Below, piece by piece: positions 6,708-13,640 of a stretch of DNA of 13,640 bases. A model generated the notes under the pieces. It made no database searches, was not told the DNA's origin, and worked only from the letters and a program-made list of their open reading frames with translations. Location of the stretch: assembly GCA_001701105.1 (NCBI GenBank), contig DAAI01000017.1:4857-18496 (forward strand). Reading direction: 5' to 3'. The position numbers and the translations under genes were made by a program. Within the stretch, counting starts at the first letter, position 1. Each line of letters opens with the position of its first letter. This DNA is from Bacteroidales bacterium GP1. Its GTDB lineage: Bacteria > Bacteroidota > Bacteroidia > Bacteroidales > Muribaculaceae.

Positions 6708-8267
6708 ATGAAACCGCAGGCACTCATAAGCATCTGCTTAATCTTATCCTTTTTTCTTTCGCCCATATCAGCGAAAAACATTAATGAATACGGCACTGAA
6801 TGGGAATTTGACGGCGCTACGATCCGCACCGTCGAGCCTCAGCGCGCCGAAGGACAGAAGTCGGTGCTTGGCCTCGCCCTCGACCCTATGGAGAGTGTAA
6901 GGGTCGGTTTCATCGGGCTTGGCATGCGCGGGCCCGGGGCAGTAGAGCGCTTCACCTACATCCCGGGTACTGAAATCAAGGCTCTTTGTGACTATGAGCA
7001 GGCGCGCGCCGATAGTTGCCAGAAGTACCTCCTCGCGGCCTCGATGCCTCCGGCCGACATCTATTATGGAGAGGATGGCTATAAGGCTTTATGCGAGCGT
7101 CCCGACATCGACCTTGTTTATATAGCTGCCGACTGGCTTCATCATGCCCCGATAGCAAAATATGCGTTGCAGCAAGGTAAGAATGTGGCCATTGAAGTTC
7201 CTTCCGCCATGACTTTGAACGACTGCTGGGATCTCATCGACCTTAGTGAGAAGCAGCAGAAACATTGTTTCATCCTTGAAAATTGCTGCTATGATTGGTT
7301 TGAGATGAATACGCTCAACATGGCACAACAAGGTCTTTTCGGCGACATAATCCGCGCGCAGGGTGCTTACATTCACGACCTCTCCCCTTTCTGGCGGCAT
7401 TACTGGAAAAATGGCGAGGACGACAAATTAGGTTGGCGGCTGGATTATAATATGCGTCATCGCGGCGATGTATATCCCACGCATGGCCTCGGCCCGGTGG
7501 CCCAGGCTCTCAACATTCACCGGGGCGACAGAATGGAGACCCTCGTGGCAATGGATACGCGTAGTTTCAATGGCCGCGACCTTGTAAAGCAATTTGCCGA
7601 CTCCACTTGCAATTCTTTCCGTAACGGCGACCACACCACAACCCTTATCCGCACCACCAACGGCAAGGTGATCGAGATTCAGCATAACGTGATGACTCCG
7701 CAACCTTATAACCGACTATACCAACTTACCGGCACTCGTGGATTCGCCAACAAATACCCCATCGAAGGCTATGCTCTCTCGCGCCAACAGCTCGATGATG
7801 CGGGAGTGAAAGTAGATATTGAAAATCTTAACGCTCATTCATTCATGCCTGAGGCGGAGGCTAATGCCCTTACCGAAAAATATATGCATCCCATCCTGCG
7901 CAAATATGGTGATTTGGCTAAGGAAGTCGGAGGCCATGGCGGAATGGATTTCATTATGGATTCACGACTGGTGTATTGCCTGCAGAACGGGCTGCCGCTC
8001 GACATGGATGTCTACGACCTTGCGGAATGGTGCTCGCTTGCTGAATTAGGCTCTCTTTCGATGGATAATAACTGTGCGCCCGTGGCAATCCCCGATTTTA
8101 CACGCGGAGATTGGAACAAGTCCGATGGCTATCGCCATGCCTTTGCCTCACAAGAGCAGGAGCAGATGTCGGCGGCGCGTGCAGAAGCCTTTACCACGGC
8201 CCTGAAGGAGCGGGGAAAGAAACATGCGCTGAAAGCCGCCAAGAAGCAAAAAAAATCCAAGAAATAA
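6708..8267 (+). CDS. GH109-type glycosidase, Gfo/Idh/MocA fold (putative alpha-N-acetylgalactosaminidase), exported
   Basis: GH109 enzymes use a tightly bound NAD+ to cleave glycosides by an oxidation-elimination-addition route; the best-known activity removes terminal alpha-GalNAc from blood-group A or mucin glycans. The 519 residues begin with a Sec signal peptide (about 1-22, SPISA; no lipobox and no twin-Arg). A Rossmann fold follows, with GLGMRG at 70-75 and a DIDLVYIAAD strand. The Lys of the usual dehydrogenase EKP motif is Val here (EVP 163-165), as in GH109. Other family-typical segments are ENCCYDWFE (191-199), YPTHGLGP (256-263), and GGHGGMDFIMDSRL (408-421). GalNAc as substrate is inferred, since GH109 members vary. 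The C-terminus ends in a strongly basic tail (about 499-519, many Lys), odd for an exported enzyme. The gene opens a two-gene unit, 7 nt upstream of a sugar kinase, behind a good promoter and hairpins. Confidence 0.85.
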   Translation: MKPQALISICLILSFFLSPISAKNINEYGTEWEFDGATIRTVEPQRAEGQKSVLGLALDPMESVRVGFIGLGMRGPGAVERFTYIPGTEIKALCDYEQARADSCQKYLLAASMPPADIYYGEDGYKALCERPDIDLVYIAADWLHHAPIAKYALQQGKNVAIEVPSAMTLNDCWDLIDLSEKQQKHCFILENCCYDWFEMNTLNMAQQGLFGDIIRAQGAYIHDLSPFWRHYWKNGEDDKLGWRLDYNMRHRGDVYPTHGLGPVAQALNIHRGDRMETLVAMDTRSFNGRDLVKQFADSTCNSFRNGDHTTTLIRTTNGKVIEIQHNVMTPQPYNRLYQLTGTRGFANKYPIEGYALSRQQLDDAGVKVDIENLNAHSFMPEAEANALTEKYMHPILRKYGDLAKEVGGHGGMDFIMDSRLVYCLQNGLPLDMDVYDLAEWCSLAELGSLSMDNNCAPVAIPDFTRGDWNKSDGYRHAFASQEQEQMSAARAEAFTTALKERGKKHALKAAKKQKKSKK

Positions 8268-8274
8268 CCCGGTT

Positions 8275-9318
8275 ATGGAGAAGATTGTATCCCGATTCGG
8301 GATGAATGTGGAGCCGCAGGCAATCCGTCCTCTTGGCTCAGGGCTCATTAACGATACCTACATCGTGACCACACCGAAACCGGGGCCGGATTATGTGCTG
8401 CAACGCATCAATAACGCAATTTTCAAAGATGTCCATGGGTTGCAGCGTAATATTGATACCGTCACGGCTCATATTCGCAAAAAGCTTACGGAATCAGGGG
8501 AAACCGACATTGATCGGCATTGCCTGCGTTTTCTCCCCGATATTGAAACCGGATACTCTTATGCATTCGATGGCAAGGACTACTGGAGGATGTCGGTTTA
8601 TATCCCCGATACCGAGACAAGGGAGAACCTGACGCCGGAAAACGCCCGCCTCACCGGAATGGCTTTCGGAAATTTTGAAAGCATGCTTGCAGATCTTGCC
8701 GAGCCCTTGATTGAGCCGATTCCCGATTTTCACAATATGGAATTCCGAATCCGGCAGTTTGAGGAAGCTATCGAGAGCGATACCGCAGGCCGCAAAGAGG
8801 GTGTGAAAGATCTTGTCGCAGCCTTGCTTAGCCGACGCGATGACTTCACTTTGCCCGAAAGGTTGTATCGGGAGGGAAAACTCCCCAAGCGCATCTGCCA
8901 TTGCGATACCAAACTTTCCAACATCCTCTTTAACCGCGACGGAAGCGTGGCCTGTGTCATTGATCTTGACACCGTGATGCCCTCCTTCGTATTCTCCGAT
9001 TATGGCGATTTCCTAAGAAGCGCAGCAAACAAAGGTCGGGAAGATGATCCCGACCTCGACAATGTGGAATTTGATATGGATATCTACCGCAATTTCACCC
9101 AAGGCTACATCGACAGTGCGAGCTCCTTCCTCACCCCTTTAGAAATTGAGTTATTGCCTCACGCCCCGGCGCGATTTGCATATATGCAGGCCATACGCTT
9201 CCTTTCCGATTATCTTAACGGCGATACATATTACAAGATCGATTATCCGGAACATAATCTCGTGAGAGCCCGTGCCCAATTCCGCCTCCTCGGGTCAATA
9301 GAAGCCTCTATCGGCTGA
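8275..9318 (+). CDS. APH-fold sugar kinase, N-acetylhexosamine kinase-like
   Basis: A 347-residue cytoplasmic kinase of the aminoglycoside phosphotransferase/choline kinase fold. Visible features are the nucleotide loop GSGLINDTY (21-29), YVLQRIN (40-46), the catalytic loop HCDTKLSNIL (209-218; Asp211 base, Asn216) and the metal-binding CVIDLDT (227-233; Asp230 or Asp232). The LQRIN segment and overall length match proteins annotated as N-acetylhexosamine 1-kinase (NahK), which make GlcNAc-1-P or GalNAc-1-P. An antibiotic kinase is unlikely in this setting. Its start lies 7 nt after the GH109 stop, so the two are almost surely one transcript: the glycosidase would release the sugar and this enzyme would trap it. 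No terminator follows; its stop is 5 nt from the stop of the convergent GH97 gene. The precise substrate is inferred. Confidence 0.8.
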   Translation: MEKIVSRFGMNVEPQAIRPLGSGLINDTYIVTTPKPGPDYVLQRINNAIFKDVHGLQRNIDTVTAHIRKKLTESGETDIDRHCLRFLPDIETGYSYAFDGKDYWRMSVYIPDTETRENLTPENARLTGMAFGNFESMLADLAEPLIEPIPDFHNMEFRIRQFEEAIESDTAGRKEGVKDLVAALLSRRDDFTLPERLYREGKLPKRICHCDTKLSNILFNRDGSVACVIDLDTVMPSFVFSDYGDFLRSAANKGREDDPDLDNVEFDMDIYRNFTQGYIDSASSFLTPLEIELLPHAPARFAYMQAIRFLSDYLNGDTYYKIDYPEHNLVRARAQFRLLGSIEASIG

Positions 9319-9323
9319 TCGCA

Positions 9324-11603
9324 TTATTTACTCTTGCTATTGCCGAAATATTTTTGGTCCATATCTTGCTTATTAGGATCCCAGCCGTCGGGAAGAAGGC
9401 TCGATGGCCCGCGATAGGTGTTTCTGTCGACAAAACGGACTCCTCCTAACTCAACTTTCCGGGAAGCATATGCTTCAATATCCGCCGGCATGAACATTAT
9501 GGCTGTACCTCCGCCGGGCGCCAGATTCAGTTTGAGCTTGCTCTTGCTATCCACAATCTTCCTGGAGATGCGATAGGCCTGCGGATTGCTTTTCCAATCG
9601 GCATCCGGAGCATCTTCATAGATAATGGCTTCGTATTTTTGCCCCTTAGGCAGGAATTCAAGTTTCACCGTCGTTTTGCGGGCATTATGATCAGTAATGG
9701 CACCGAGGTACCAATTATCCGTATTCTTGCCGCGCCGGGCCACGGTGATGTAGCGGTTCGGTTCCGCTTCCAGATATTTGGAATCCGACCAATCCACGGG
9801 CACATCCTTAATAAACTGAAACGCATCGGCGAAACGTTCATAATTCTCCGGCAAATCGCAGGCCATCTGAATCGGCGACGGCATTGTGACATAAAGAGCC
9901 AGCTGACGTGCTATCGTTGTGCCCGCCTGATCTGTCTTTCCTTCACCGTATGTGGATAGACGCGTCTCGAACAGACCCGGAGTATAATCCATCGGACCCC
10001 CTTTAAGACGGGTGAAAGGCAGAATCGTCGTATGCGAAGGAGGATTCCCACCCATCGACTCAAATTCACCGCCACGCGCCGATTCCTGGGCGAGCCAGTT
10101 GGGATAGGTACGGCAAAGTCCTGTCGGGCGTGGGGCCTCATGGCTATCGACCATAATCTTATAATCGGCGGCTGCCTCTATTACTCTGCGCACATGATCC
10201 ACCATCCATTGCGAGGTATGATATTCCGATCGAGGAATGATTGCTCCTACATAGCCCGTCTTTACCGCATCGTAATTATTATCCTTCATAAAACGGAAAG
10301 CCCGGTCGAGCTGCAATTCATAGTCGGCGGCATTGCCTGCTGTCTCATGGTGCATGATAAGCTTAACGCCCTTAGCGGCTGCGTAATCGCGCAATTCATC
10401 AACATTGAAATCAGGATAAGCCTTGTCAAATAGGAATTGCCTGTTCTTCCGGAAGGCCGCCCAGTCTTCCCAGCCTTCGTTCCAACCTTCCACGAGCACC
10501 CCGTCGATGCCGTGCTTGGATGCGAAATCTATATAGCGTTTCACGTTTTCCGTATTGGCCGGGTGACGCCCGTTAGGCTTTAGGGCTGTATAATCCGTAA
10601 TTCCCGGTTTGGCAAGACTATAGTCGGAATAAGCCCATGTCTTCTGGTTGCCCGTAAACATCTCCCACCATACTCCCACAAACTTCATCGGCTTGATCCA
10701 GGATGTATCCTCTATCTTGCATGGCTCGTTAAGATTAAGTATCAATTGCGAGGCAAGAATATCGCGTGCATCGTCGCTTACTATGAGCGTGCGCCAGGGA
10801 GTATTGAAGGGCAACTGCAGATAAGCCTTCACCCCCAGACGGTCGGGCACGAGATGGGTGCGCATCTTATGCGTTTCCGGCTCGACATCGAGCAAGATGG
10901 CCGGATAGCCCGACAATGCTGCCTCATGGATATTCACATATACCGGATCGGCGGTCTTCATCATCAACGGAGTCTGGATCACATTTCCCCCCGTCCGGCA
11001 GGCCTCGGAATGCTTGCCATATCCCGACAGCGTTTCTTCAAGGCGGCTGAACGGCGTTTCCGACCATAGATACTCATCCGTATCATAGTCTCCCGGTATG
11101 CAAAATAGTGTATGATCACCGTTGAAATTAAACTCCGTTAATTCATCTCGCACCGTAAGATAATTCTTCCCCTCCGTACTCTCCGGAAATTCATAACGGA
11201 ATCCAAGGCCATCATCAAAAAGACGGAATCGCAAAGTCAATGCTCGTGCCGGGGAATCAGATACCAGATCCATTTGCAATTCATTGAAATTGTCGCGAAT
11301 GGAATCATATTCACCCCATACCGGCTTCCAGATTCTATCTACCGATGTGGTTCCGGTCCGCGCTATCCGGAACCCTGTGGCATAATCCGTTTCATCGCTC
11401 TTAAGCCCAAGTTTACTCTCGGCCACGATTGGCTTTCCTTTATAAAGCAGCGTATAGTATGGCTGTCCTTGCGCATCGACATCCACATTCAGGGTCAGCT
11501 TCCCTGACGGAGATTCAACCGATGCCGCAGATACTCCCGTTACTGCCGTTCCTATGATCCAAAGTGCAGTAAGCGCTGCAATTGGCTTATTCTTCAGTTT
11601 CAT
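9324..11603 (-). CDS. GH97 alpha-glucosidase, SusB-type inverting, exported
   Basis: Hydrolyses terminal alpha-glucosidic bonds of starch oligosaccharides in the periplasm. The 759 residues start with a signal peptide (1-26, ending VSAAS), followed by the N-terminal beta-sandwich, the (beta/alpha)8 barrel and the C-terminal beta-domain. Family members split by catalytic residues. This one has Glu in IMHHE (420), VDSHE (489) and AQESARGGEF (507), corresponding to SusB Glu439, Glu508 and Glu532. Retaining alpha-galactosidases of the family have an Asp nucleophile instead, so inverting alpha-glucosidase is favoured. About 50 residues beyond the usual end (705-759, with SSLLPDGWDPNKQ) form an extra tail of unknown role. 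No SusC/SusD genes lie nearby. Its 3' end is 5 nt from the kinase stop, so the two converging transcripts probably overlap. Confidence 0.95.
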   Translation of the reverse strand: MKLKNKPIAALTALWIIGTAVTGVSAASVESPSGKLTLNVDVDAQGQPYYTLLYKGKPIVAESKLGLKSDETDYATGFRIARTGTTSVDRIWKPVWGEYDSIRDNFNELQMDLVSDSPARALTLRFRLFDDGLGFRYEFPESTEGKNYLTVRDELTEFNFNGDHTLFCIPGDYDTDEYLWSETPFSRLEETLSGYGKHSEACRTGGNVIQTPLMMKTADPVYVNIHEAALSGYPAILLDVEPETHKMRTHLVPDRLGVKAYLQLPFNTPWRTLIVSDDARDILASQLILNLNEPCKIEDTSWIKPMKFVGVWWEMFTGNQKTWAYSDYSLAKPGITDYTALKPNGRHPANTENVKRYIDFASKHGIDGVLVEGWNEGWEDWAAFRKNRQFLFDKAYPDFNVDELRDYAAAKGVKLIMHHETAGNAADYELQLDRAFRFMKDNNYDAVKTGYVGAIIPRSEYHTSQWMVDHVRRVIEAAADYKIMVDSHEAPRPTGLCRTYPNWLAQESARGGEFESMGGNPPSHTTILPFTRLKGGPMDYTPGLFETRLSTYGEGKTDQAGTTIARQLALYVTMPSPIQMACDLPENYERFADAFQFIKDVPVDWSDSKYLEAEPNRYITVARRGKNTDNWYLGAITDHNARKTTVKLEFLPKGQKYEAIIYEDAPDADWKSNPQAYRISRKIVDSKSKLKLNLAPGGGTAIMFMPADIEAYASRKVELGGVRFVDRNTYRGPSSLLPDGWDPNKQDMDQKYFGNSKSK

Positions 11604-11619
11604 ACCAATATATTTTTTG

Positions 11620-11627
11620 CAAATATA
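11620..11627 (-). promoter_or_regulatory. Predicted -7 box of the GH97 gene
   Basis: TATATTTG followed by C on the minus strand, within a near-palindrome TATATTT-tttgc-AAATATA (11609-11627). It would start transcription about 10 nt before the ATG. No TTG is present at the expected -33 spacing, so the gene may need an activator or be weakly expressed. Confidence 0.4.
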
Positions 11628-11720
11628 ATGATTTATCCATAAAATCTTACTTTATTAGCCCAAAATATTCCAAACATTACGCCCCTTTCAAACCTTATTA
11701 TTATAAAGAGAAATAATATT

Positions 11721-13124
11721 ATGAAACATACGAAGATAGTTGCCACCGTTTCCGATAAACGCTGCGAACCTGAATTTATCCGCCAGCTTGCCGAGGCGGG
11801 CGTTAACGTAATAAGGATGAACACCGCTCACCTTAATGCCGAAGGCATTGCAAAGATCACGAATAATGCCCGTGAGGCCGATCCCCGCCTTGCCTTGATG
11901 ATCGACACTAAAGGTCCGGAGATACGCACCACGCCGACTCACGACGGAGGAATCCTTACCTTCGCCGCCGGAGATATAGTCGAGATTAAGGGCAATCCCG
12001 ATGGCCCCACCACTCGCTCCAGGATATGCCTCAACTATCCCGGCATCGCTAATTATATTAAGGCCGGCGACCGGCTTCTCATAGACGACGGCGAAATTGC
12101 ATTCCGGGTAAGCAATGTAGAGGAGGGCTCAGTATCGGCCATTGCCGAGAATGCCGGTAATCTTGGCTCACGCAAATCAGTGAATATCCCCGGCGTAAAG
12201 ATTCCTTTGCCATCGGTCACTCTACGCGACCGCGCAAGCATCGAAGCCGCCGCTAAGCTCGGAATCGACTTCGTGGCTCATAGTTTCGTCCGCTCTAAGG
12301 CCGATGTGGCAGCCGTGCAGGAGATTCTTGATTCCCTCGGATCGCCCATGAAAATCATATCCAAAATTGAGAATCAGGAGGGTGTAGATAATTTCGATGA
12401 GATTATGAAGGCTTCCTATGGCATTATGATTGCGCGTGGCGACCTCGGGATTGAAGTAGCCCTCGAGATGCTTCCGGGCATCCAGCAGAATATGATTAAT
12501 AAATGCGTGGCCAATCATAAGCCCGTGATTGTGGCCACTCAGATGCTTCATTCCATGATCGAGCATCCGCGTCCCACACGTGCCGAAGTCAGCGACATAG
12601 CTAATGCCGTCTACCAGCGCGCCGATGCCATGATGCTTTCGGGAGAGACGGCCTCGGGTAAATATCCCGTTGAAGCAGTGAAGGTGATGGCGCGGGTGGC
12701 CTGCGAGGTGGAACGCGAATTGAATGTAAACATCGATGTGCCCCCGATGGAGGATGTGGAAGTGGCGTCGTTCCTCGCGCGCCAGGCTGTGTTTGCCGAG
12801 CGCGCAGTAGGGATTAAAGCAATATTCACCGATGCCTATCATGGCGCAACTGCCCGGTACATCGCATCCTATCGTGCCAATGTCCCTGTCTTTGCCGTCT
12901 GTTATAATTCCAATATCTTTCATTGGCTTGCTTTAAGCTATGGTGTGCGTCCATACCTCATCCATGAGAAGCATACGAATCAGCCGGTGATTCCGGGCGT
13001 AGTCCTTTCCAAATTAAAAGAATCCGGCAAGCTCGAGGGGTCGCCGCTCGTGGCCTATGTCTCCGGTTCCGACCGCGCCGCTAACTCGCTTAAGATTGAT
13101 ACCCTGACAAATCTTATGGGTTAA
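11721..13124 (+). CDS. pyk: Pyruvate kinase
   Basis: Converts PEP and ADP to pyruvate and ATP in the last step of glycolysis. At 467 residues it is the short form (compare about 470 in E. coli PykF), without the C-terminal PEP-utiliser extension of Bacillus. Visible landmarks are Arg32 and Asn34 in IRMNTAH, MIDTKGPEIRT (60-70), catalytic Lys215 in ISKIENQEG, metal ligands in ARGDLG (238-243), VATQML (271-276) and MLSGETASGKYP (305-316). The Glu in GPE predicts a K+-dependent enzyme. The Ser that normally follows Asn-x in the K+-site motif (NFSHG) is Ala36 here (NTAH), which I believe is common in Bacteroidota. It is divergent from GH97 across 117 nt, with no clear promoter seen. The next gene starts 60 nt downstream and could be co-transcribed. 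Confidence 0.97.
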   Translation: MKHTKIVATVSDKRCEPEFIRQLAEAGVNVIRMNTAHLNAEGIAKITNNAREADPRLALMIDTKGPEIRTTPTHDGGILTFAAGDIVEIKGNPDGPTTRSRICLNYPGIANYIKAGDRLLIDDGEIAFRVSNVEEGSVSAIAENAGNLGSRKSVNIPGVKIPLPSVTLRDRASIEAAAKLGIDFVAHSFVRSKADVAAVQEILDSLGSPMKIISKIENQEGVDNFDEIMKASYGIMIARGDLGIEVALEMLPGIQQNMINKCVANHKPVIVATQMLHSMIEHPRPTRAEVSDIANAVYQRADAMMLSGETASGKYPVEAVKVMARVACEVERELNVNIDVPPMEDVEVASFLARQAVFAERAVGIKAIFTDAYHGATARYIASYRANVPVFAVCYNSNIFHWLALSYGVRPYLIHEKHTNQPVIPGVVLSKLKESGKLEGSPLVAYVSGSDRAANSLKIDTLTNLMG

Positions 13125-13126
13125 TC

Positions 13127-13159
13127 TTGCGGCCGTTTCATCATTTTTTCGTAATTTTA
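13127..13159 (+). promoter_or_regulatory. Weak candidate promoter of the DAHP synthase gene
   Basis: TTG (13127-13129), 22 nt, then TAATTTTA (13152-13159): one mismatch in the -7 box and slightly long spacing. Read-through from pyruvate kinase is an equally good explanation, since no terminator separates them. Confidence 0.25.
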
Positions 13160-13184
13160 CAACGAATATTATGAATTTGGCCAT

Positions 13185-13640
13185 ATGGATTTGATACATC
13201 CTTTTCCCGATTCACCGACCCCTATTGTGATAGCCGGGCCATGCAGCGCCGAAAGTGAAGTCCAAGTCATGGAGGCAGCGCGTGGTGTAGCTGATGCCGG
13301 CGTTAGAATTTTCCGTGCCGGAGTGTGGAAGCCACGCACCAAGCCCGGCGGATTCGAGGGAGTAGGAAAGCCCGCGTTGAAATGGCTTCGCCGCGTCAAG
13401 CTGGAGTACGGATTGCAGATTGCCACGGAAGTGGCGAATGCCTCACATACCCGCGATGCGCTCGAGGCCGGGGTGGATATCCTATGGATTGGCGCCCGGA
13501 CTGCTGCCAATCCTTTCGCTGTGCAGGAAATTGCCGATACGCTCGCCGTTTTGCCTCAGGAAAAACGTGATTCCATTGTCGTTCTGGTGAAAAACCCTGT
13601 GAACCCCGACCTCGATTCTATCATAAGGCCGTCGAAATTA
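13185..13640 (+). CDS. 3-deoxy-7-phosphoheptulonate (DAHP) synthase, type Iβ, 5' part
   Basis: Condenses PEP with erythrose 4-phosphate, the first step to chorismate and the aromatic amino acids. The frame is open for 152 codons to the window edge. Family motifs are GPCSAE (18-23), WKPRTKPGGF (48-57), WIGART (101-106) and VKNPVNPD (135-142), typical of the KDO8P-synthase-like (type Iβ) branch. In Bacteroidota this protein is commonly fused to a C-terminal chorismate mutase domain, which would lie outside the window. I chose the ATG at 13185; the ATG at 13171 hits a stop after seven codons. From residue 143 the sequence (DSIIRPSKL) stops matching the expected LWIGAxER stretch. The frame starting at 13613 instead reads RFYHKAVEI, suggesting a small out-of-frame deletion at the very edge. 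Confidence 0.9.
   Translation, partial: MDLIHPFPDSPTPIVIAGPCSAESEVQVMEAARGVADAGVRIFRAGVWKPRTKPGGFEGVGKPALKWLRRVKLEYGLQIATEVANASHTRDALEAGVDILWIGARTAANPFAVQEIADTLAVLPQEKRDSIVVLVKNPVNPDLDSIIRPSKL

Noticed and set aside
6708..8267. Simple NAD(P)-dependent sugar dehydrogenase
   Set aside because: The catalytic Lys of the EKP motif is Val, a signal peptide is present, and several segments are typical of GH109 glycosidases.
8275..9318. Aminoglycoside resistance phosphotransferase
   Set aside because: The fold is shared, but LQRIN, the length and linkage to a GH109 gene fit a sugar kinase; there is no mobile-element context.
12222..12923. 233-codon frame antisense to pyruvate kinase
   Set aside because: Rich in His, Ile and Gly without domain structure; a shadow of the highly conserved pyk frame.
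13171..13194. ATG upstream of the DAHP synthase start
   Set aside because: Its frame stops after seven codons; the ATG at 13185 opens the conserved frame.

Overview
The window reads as ordinary chromosome of a gut Bacteroidales bacterium, most likely a Muribaculaceae-like lineage. The supporting evidence is indirect: Bacteroidota-type promoters (TTTG, about 20 nt, then TAnnTTTG), a DUF3256-like exported protein, GH97 and GH109 carbohydrate enzymes, an AT-rich, Shine-Dalgarno-poor start context, and a type Iβ DAHP synthase. I see no phage, insertion sequence, CRISPR array, tRNA or rRNA. Both ends cut through genes.

Layout, left to right. (1) The minus-strand N-terminal part of sigma-54 (rpoN) runs into a stop codon at the window edge; one missing base would explain it. 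(2) Divergent from it is an aquaporin gene with its own terminator. (3) A DEAD-box RNA helicase with a DbpA-type RNA-binding domain overlaps a gene for an exported DUF3256-like protein by ATGA; a good terminator closes the pair. (4) On the minus strand, a YbaK/ProX-type tRNA-editing protein and biotin synthase (bioB) form a two-gene unit behind a well-matched promoter. (5) A 383-nt divergent intergenic region holds promoters for both directions and two tandem hairpins at the predicted transcription start of the rightward unit. (6) The rightward unit encodes an exported GH109-type glycosidase and an aminoglycoside-phosphotransferase-fold sugar kinase resembling N-acetylhexosamine kinases. (7) A minus-strand GH97 alpha-glucosidase of the SusB type ends 5 nt from the kinase stop. 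(8) Pyruvate kinase and the start of a DAHP synthase gene, opening aromatic amino acid synthesis, run to the right edge.

How the genes fit together. The GH109 enzyme and the kinase suggest a small salvage route: release of an N-acetylhexosamine (GalNAc is the best-known GH109 product) outside the cytoplasm, then phosphorylation inside. GH97 releases glucose from alpha-glucosides; pyruvate kinase consumes PEP that DAHP synthase also needs. The remaining genes look like unrelated housekeeping neighbours.

No clearly new multi-gene system is visible. The best second looks are the biotin synthase with altered auxiliary-cluster ligands, the aquaporin with Asn in place of the selectivity-filter His, the palindromes at the GH109 promoter, the polybasic tail on an exported glycosidase, and apparent frame breaks at both extreme ends of the sequence.
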